From the NCBI RefSeq assembly GCF_019649055.1, contig NW_026570339.1:310001-374000 (forward strand): a stretch of 64,000 nucleotides of DNA, given 5' to 3'. Under the pieces are notes generated by a model. That model did not search any database. It was not told the DNA's origin and saw only the letters and a list, made by a program, of their open reading frames with translations. Of this stretch, positions 59,111-64,000 are shown one piece after another. A program made the translations under genes and the position numbers. Position 1 is the stretch's first letter. Each line of letters starts with the position of its first letter. The DNA is from Paramacrobiotus metropolitanus (lineage: Eukaryota; Tardigrada; Eutardigrada; Parachela; Macrobiotidae).

Positions 59111-62100
59111 TCATTCTTTGGTTGCCGCCGCGCCCCCGCCCCCGCCGGCGCCCTTGCCGCCCAGCGCCGGGAAGTCCAGCGGGTCCTCGATGCGCGGCGC
59201 CGCCGCCGACGACTGCGGACCGCCGCGCCCTCCGCGGTACCCTCCGCGGCCGCCCTCGTAACCGCCCCGGCCCCCCTCGTAGCCCCCGCGGCCCTCGTAC
59301 CCTCCGCGGCCTCCTTCGTACCCGCCGCGACCGCCTTCGTAGCCTCCGCGGCCCTCGTAGCCGCCCCGGCCGCCTTCGTAGCCACCACGACCGCCGCGCC
59401 TGTGTGAAACATAAAGAGCGTGTAAATAAACACAAAGCCTTCCTCCGCTCAAGGACACTCACCCGCGACCGCCGCCGCCCCGTCCGAAGCCGCGTCCGGC
59501 GCCCCCGCGCTCGCTGCTGCCGCGGAAGGCCTTGGTGTTGGCGTCCGACACGTGCATTCCCGAGTAGATGCCGCTGAGCAGCTCCTGCTCCAGACTGCTC
59601 TCCTCCGCGCGGTTACCGCGCTCCTTGCCGCGCTCTTCCTCCTGCAAACAGACAAGCATTCTCTGTCACCACCCATCCCTGCATAGCGTACTAGACACTA
59701 CACAATAAAATGCGGTTCAACTAAGAATACAACCAAGTCCGTCACGAAAGCCAGCTTTATCAATATACTATTTGTTATTTGACATCTACAAGCAACTTTA
59801 CAATTATTTATTATAACACCATGTGCAAAATACAATAATATTACATGGTACTACATGCACTTCTATCGGGTGTGAAAAGCCAAGAAGTGTCAGTGCACTG
59901 TGGTCTTACTCACCTCGGCGGCGTCGTGCTTGTGGGCCTCGTGCAGCACGGTGGCGCTCTTGACCCAGGAGGAGTCCTCGCCCTCGCCCGGCTTGCGAAT
60001 GTTGTACTGCGGCTTGCTCTTGCGCTCCGCCTCCTGCTGGCGCCGGTACTCCTCCAGCGTCATCTGCGCCTCCTCGCGGCGCCGCTCCTCCTGCTGGCGC
60101 TGGTAGGCCTCCTCCTCCTCCGCGCTGCGCTTCGGCTCGTACGCCTCCTGCTCGCCGCCTTCCGCTAATTAATTAAACAGTTTTTATAGACAGCCGCTAC
60201 AGCACTCTGCACAGCCAATCATGCCCATTCCCCCACCTTCGCCTTCGAGCTCCTCGGGAGCCGCGGTCTCCTCCGCGTTGGGCTCGTAGCCGTCCAGCTG
60301 CGTGCCCCAGTTGTGACTGCCGGCGCCTTCGCGCTTCTCCACCGCCTTCACGCCACTACGCAATGCAACAAACACATAATAATGAACAAAATAATGAAAT
60401 GAATTATTTCCGTAACAGGCCCTTTACTATGACAGTTAACAGGCCGTGGTATGCGCAACACAATGTAACAACTACTAATTTTAAAATTAAAAAAATATCT
60501 TAAAATTTACCTAAGTAGAGTTACTAATAAAACAAAAAATAAATTAATAGTACAGTTCTAATGCTAAAATGATGAATACTTACGCCTTCTCGGTGCCCGA
60601 ATGGCGGTCGTACAGACGCTTGCCGCGGTTGTCGTAGGCCTGGCCAGTGCCTGTTCCTTCGTGGCTGAAACGGTCCTCGCGCGGTCCTCCTCGGTAGCCG
60701 CCGCGGTAACCCCCGCGACCGCCGCCCCGACTGAAGGAGCGGCTGCTGTCGCCGCCCTCACCGGCGCTGACACGCCCACTCTGGTCGCCGGTGTCCCGTG
60801 GACTGTTCAAATAAAACAACATCAGGACGCGTTGACGAAGATGAAGAAACTACAATAAAGTCTGTGTGCTTACGTGTAACCGGCAGCGTTTTCACCCTGC
60901 TGCTCGCCACCCTCCTGCTGCTCGTAGTCGCGGCGTCCGTAGCCGGGTCGGCCGAACTGTCGCGGCGGTCGATCGGAGCGCTCCTGGTTCTGCTGATCGT
61001 AGCCGCCGTTGCCACCGAACTCTCCCTGGCGCTCCTGACGCGGCCCACGCGGCGGACGCGGTCCTCGCTCTTCGCCGCCGCTGCGGGGTCCGCCGAAGTC
61101 GCGTTTGCCGAAGCCGCGTTCGCCGCCCTCGCGCTGGCCTCCTTCGTTGCCGCGTTCCGCCCGCTCCCCGCCAAAGTTGCGACCGCCCCCGAAAGGCGCT
61201 CGTTCCCCGCCGCCTCCCTGGCGCTCACGATCGCCGCGCTGCTGACGCTCTGCAATACAGCAATAATATTAAAAAAATAAATTTCAATTTATGCACAAAA
61301 TAAGGGATACAATATCCTATCGAACCTGAAAAAACCACGGCAATATCATGCCCAAGTCATTTTTTCCGACATGAATACCTCCATTCATCTTGCGCAGCGA
61401 ATTATAGCATTATAATAGAAGATGGTGTGAATTCAAGATTTTAATAAGGAAATGTCGCCCACTGCTTTTCCCCAAACACTGCCTTGAAATTGTCCACAAG
61501 GCAGAATGGATTATTTTTAATTTTATAGAGTTTTTATTAAACGGTGCTTGTCTTTGCTAATGCTGAATAAACCCATCGATTCGGGAAAAAAAAACTCGGA
61601 ATAAATCTAAATAAGGCTAGAGAAAAATCTATTCAGAATAAAATAATAACCAATAATTAAATTAACACGGTCAGCCTTCTACTGACTACTGGCAATAATT
61701 ACAAGATCTCAATCTCAACAGCAGCACTACTGCGCGTTAAAATTACACAACGAAGAACACGGAGGTGATGCAAAGCCTGCGGCTGCGCGCAGCACGAAGC
61801 CTACATGCACAGCCCGGTGTGTGCATTCAGATGCAGATTAAACCACGACAATATTCACAATAAGCCGCAATTTGTCACGCGCACCACCTGCCTGGGTAAA
61901 AGGCCTCTCTAATTTTATCCAGCCACAACGGCACTTACCGGCGGGGTGTCGCTGCTGGTCCTGCAGGACGCCGCCCTGGCCCTGTCCCTGGTTGTTGTTG
62001 TTGACGCGCGGTCCACCGGGTCCGCCGGCGCGCTGTCCCTGCCCCTGTCCCGGGCCGCCCGCTCCCGCCGCCACCGGGCCCTTGCCGGCGCCGCCCACCG

Positions 62101-62914
62101 CCGCGCTCCCGGCCTTCTTGGCCTGACTGCCGCCACTGACCCCTTGGCCGCCCGTCGCGGGGCCCTTCCCGGCGCCCGCCTGCTGGCTCTTGCCGGCCGA
62201 TGCGGCCGCCTTCCCTCCCTTCTCGCCGGCGGCGCCGCTCGCGGCCTTCCCCGCCTTCCCCTTGGCCGCCGCTTGCTCCACCAGGTTCTCGTTGTTCTCG
62301 TTCTCGTCTTCGTCGAAGAACAACGCGTACCTGCCAAACACACATGCCCAGTCAGCACAAATTTTGAATTAAACTGAATTTAATATCGTACATAAATAAA
62401 TTATAAACACCAATTTTAGAAATCCTTATTAAAGCTGTCAATAACACTGAACGATTTCAATGAAACAGAAAACATTCCGTATATCCTGCTAAAGAATTAA
62501 CGAAATTTATGCTAATATCATTTAGCTACTACGAAATTAATTTTTATTTTAAATTTTAATTATTCAGTCATTGCAGAAAAAAACTGGTTCTTCGTAAACA
62601 AAAGGCAATTACAAATGATTACCAACAACTTATTGCTTCGCTCTGACACAGATATGCTTCTGAGGAACTCTTAACAAACTTTAAAGAGTAGGAAAAGATT
62701 TCAACAGCGCAACTTTTCGCTGTGAAGTGCAGACATTCAAAATATTTTGCATAAAATCTGGAGAGCTCCATGCGCAAATGCAACCCAAGCAGTACCCACG
62801 ACTACCCTGTACCGACACACGCAAACCAAACGAGTAAATACAGAAATCCCAGGCTGTGCGCCAACAGGACGAAGCTCACCGGTTCTCCACTTTCACGCCG
62901 TACATATCGTCCAT
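59111..62914 (-). CDS. SERBP1: SERBP1/HABP4 family RNA-binding protein
   Basis: Exons: 62914-62880, 62330-61939, 61249-60874, 60802-60584, 60355-60237, 60164-59914, 59641-59463 and 59399-59111. All phases agree; the total is 1860 nt, 619 aa. The 35-nt first exon encodes MDDMYGVKVENR, whose phase-2 end joins YALFFDEDENENNENL, the usual family start. Landmarks follow: RLYDRHSG, VKAVEKREGAGSHNWGTQ, AQMTLEEYRRQQE, YNIRKPGEGEDSSWVKS, and a terminal RGG region ending DPLDFPALGGKG. A Lys/Ala/Gly-rich region (residues about 35-140) and a large Arg/Gly exon (60874-61249) make it longer than vertebrate SERBP1 (about 400 aa). Family members bind mRNA and sit on idle ribosomes with eEF2, stabilising them during translation shutdown. 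The C-terminus has about ten GGYEG(G)RG repeats. Confidence 0.92.
59230..59399 (-). repeat. Coding tandem repeat, GGYEGGRG / GGYEGRG units
   Basis: About eight to ten near-identical 21-24-bp units in the last SERBP1 exon, alternating two versions that differ by one glycine. They make a Tyr-containing RGG array, the kind of low-complexity RNA-binding and condensate-forming tail that is often arginine-methylated. Confidence 0.9.
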
Positions 62915-64000
62915 TGCAGCGAAAGAATGTCAATCACGATGCTGAAAAAACAAATCTCACGGTCCGGAAAGCGGACAGCTTCTGGGCAATCACAGTACAA
63001 ACAGCGCAGACGCGTTCGGGTTTGGAAGAACTCGGGAAAAGCGCGTTCAGTGCCGTATTCTCTCCGCACTTCCCATTCTCAACAAGATGGATCAGGTGTT
63101 GCAAAATGACTACAGCCTCATCCAGGTGAGACGGTCTGCAAATTCAGGATAAAAGAAGAAAGCGACTGTCAGATGAAGATCTCGTTTCCATTGAATGAGA
63201 GAAAAACAAACAGGCTGAAATTTAGAGACGCCGCTATCACTCACCACAATAATAATTACGGTGTCGATTACGAAAGAATATGCCGTAACATCCAGCCATT
63301 CATTCCACCGAAATTTCCATCCGTCATTCTCATAACATCTGCGATTGGCATGTTCGAGCTTAATTATGCGCGCATCACCACTGCCCTGTACCGGTACAAG
63401 CTATGTGCACTAATTCGAACTGGGAAACATTGGCATCCCACAGCCGGCAGTCTGGCTGCAGCAGGCTTACGATTGGTAAGCTGAACGGCACAAATTCGCA
63501 TGGAAGGCCGGAAGCTACACCAATTTGCGCAATCCTACCGGAAAATAAAATTAATGGCATTGTACATTCATTACATTGTACAACCGTAACAACACTATTT
63601 CAATTACCGACTTAAAGATAATTATTTGTTTGTAATGTTTTGTGACATTTAAGTTATTTTGAATCGATATTCAGGATTCAGTCAAAATATTGACCAAATT
63701 TGTAAGTATTTCTAAACTAAAGATGCTGATTACGTGTAGTACAGTTATCATTGTTGGCCGGTGAATTTATTGTGCCCAGCAGCTGATTGTTGTTTTTAAC
63801 TTTTTGGTAATCCACCGTAATTATGTACATTGTACAGCCCCGGTACAAGCGGAGATTAAGTACTTCTGGTGCTGTTCGTCACTTTACATTAATGCTTAAT
63901 GATAACTGGTATAGGCCGCCACAGAATTCTGTCTAGAATTTTGTCGGTTAATATATAATAGTAAGTAAATATGTATATAAATTTAATATGTATGTCGGCA
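62915..64000. other. SERBP1 upstream region, no gene confirmed
   Basis: Probably promoter and 5' UTR of SERBP1 on the minus strand. On the plus strand a stretch at 63081-63119 (MDQVLQNDYSLIQ followed by GTGAGA) looks like a first coding exon ending at a donor. A divergent gene could start here and run beyond the window, but no second exon was found before 64000. Confidence 0.35.

Noticed and set aside
59010-62377. Long plus-strand Arg/Pro- or Leu/Ala-rich frames over the SERBP1 gene
   Set aside because: They are complements of Gly/Arg-rich coding repeats on the minus strand, and the phase-perfect minus-strand model explains the region.
1-64000. CRISPR array, bacterial operon, phage or integrative element
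   Set aside because: No regularly spaced repeats and no bacterial-type gene packing. Introns and metazoan families occur throughout.

Overview
This is animal nuclear DNA, not a bacterial or viral replicon. Genes are split by short GT-AG introns (mostly 50-250 bp), coding exons are GC-rich, introns and spacers are AT-richer, and the proteins are metazoan families: vigilin with tandem KH domains, a PET plus six-LIM Limpet protein, SLC25A29, SERBP1/HABP4, two Golgi-type glycosyltransferases, and Ig and THAP proteins. A PET plus six-LIM architecture and compact genes fit an ecdysozoan. A tardigrade is my best guess, but that is inference from gene style, not proof.

Layout. 1-20 kb is gene-poor. 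It holds a THAP-domain protein (minus), a secreted Ig-like gene with a 3' frame break (6.06-7.20 kb, plus), its paralogue (17.65-18.45 kb, minus), decayed fragments of a LIM gene (3.7-4.0, 8.0-9.8 and 15.1-15.8 kb), a non-autonomous hAT-like element (8273-9448), a retroelement C-terminal fragment (11.8-12.3 kb) and many hairpin-forming inverted repeats. 20.8-23.25 kb is the intact Limpet-like gene (minus, seven coding exons, 543 aa, one GC-AG intron). 23.3-33.2 kb shows no convincing gene. 33.2-34.5 kb is an SLC25A29-like mitochondrial carrier (plus, three exons, 311 aa).

34.5-46.5 kb is a recently rearranged block built around an unusual F-box gene (38418-43097, five exons, 643 aa). It contains a truncated near-identical second copy of the gene's 5' end, a PIF/Harbinger transposase relic between the two copies, and a near-perfect 1.73-kb tandem duplication that repeats the last exon and downstream DNA.

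46.5-64 kb is ordinary, dense and conserved: vigilin (48799-53785, 16 coding exons, 1278 aa, plus); a GT31-like protein lacking the usual DxD motif (to 56597, plus); a tail-to-tail GT32-like type II membrane glycosyltransferase (56917-58171, minus, 358 aa); and SERBP1/HABP4 (59111-62914, minus, nine coding exons counting a 35-nt first one, 619 aa).

Exon models were built by hand. They were accepted when splice sites, reading phase and total length modulo 3 all agreed. Vigilin and SERBP1 share an RNA-binding/translation theme and the two glycosyltransferases share a secretory-pathway theme. Nothing suggests an operon-like or defence system. The best candidates for something undescribed are the F-box fusion family with its duplication block, the two secreted Ig paralogues, and the DxD-less GT31 protein with its helical N-terminal extension.
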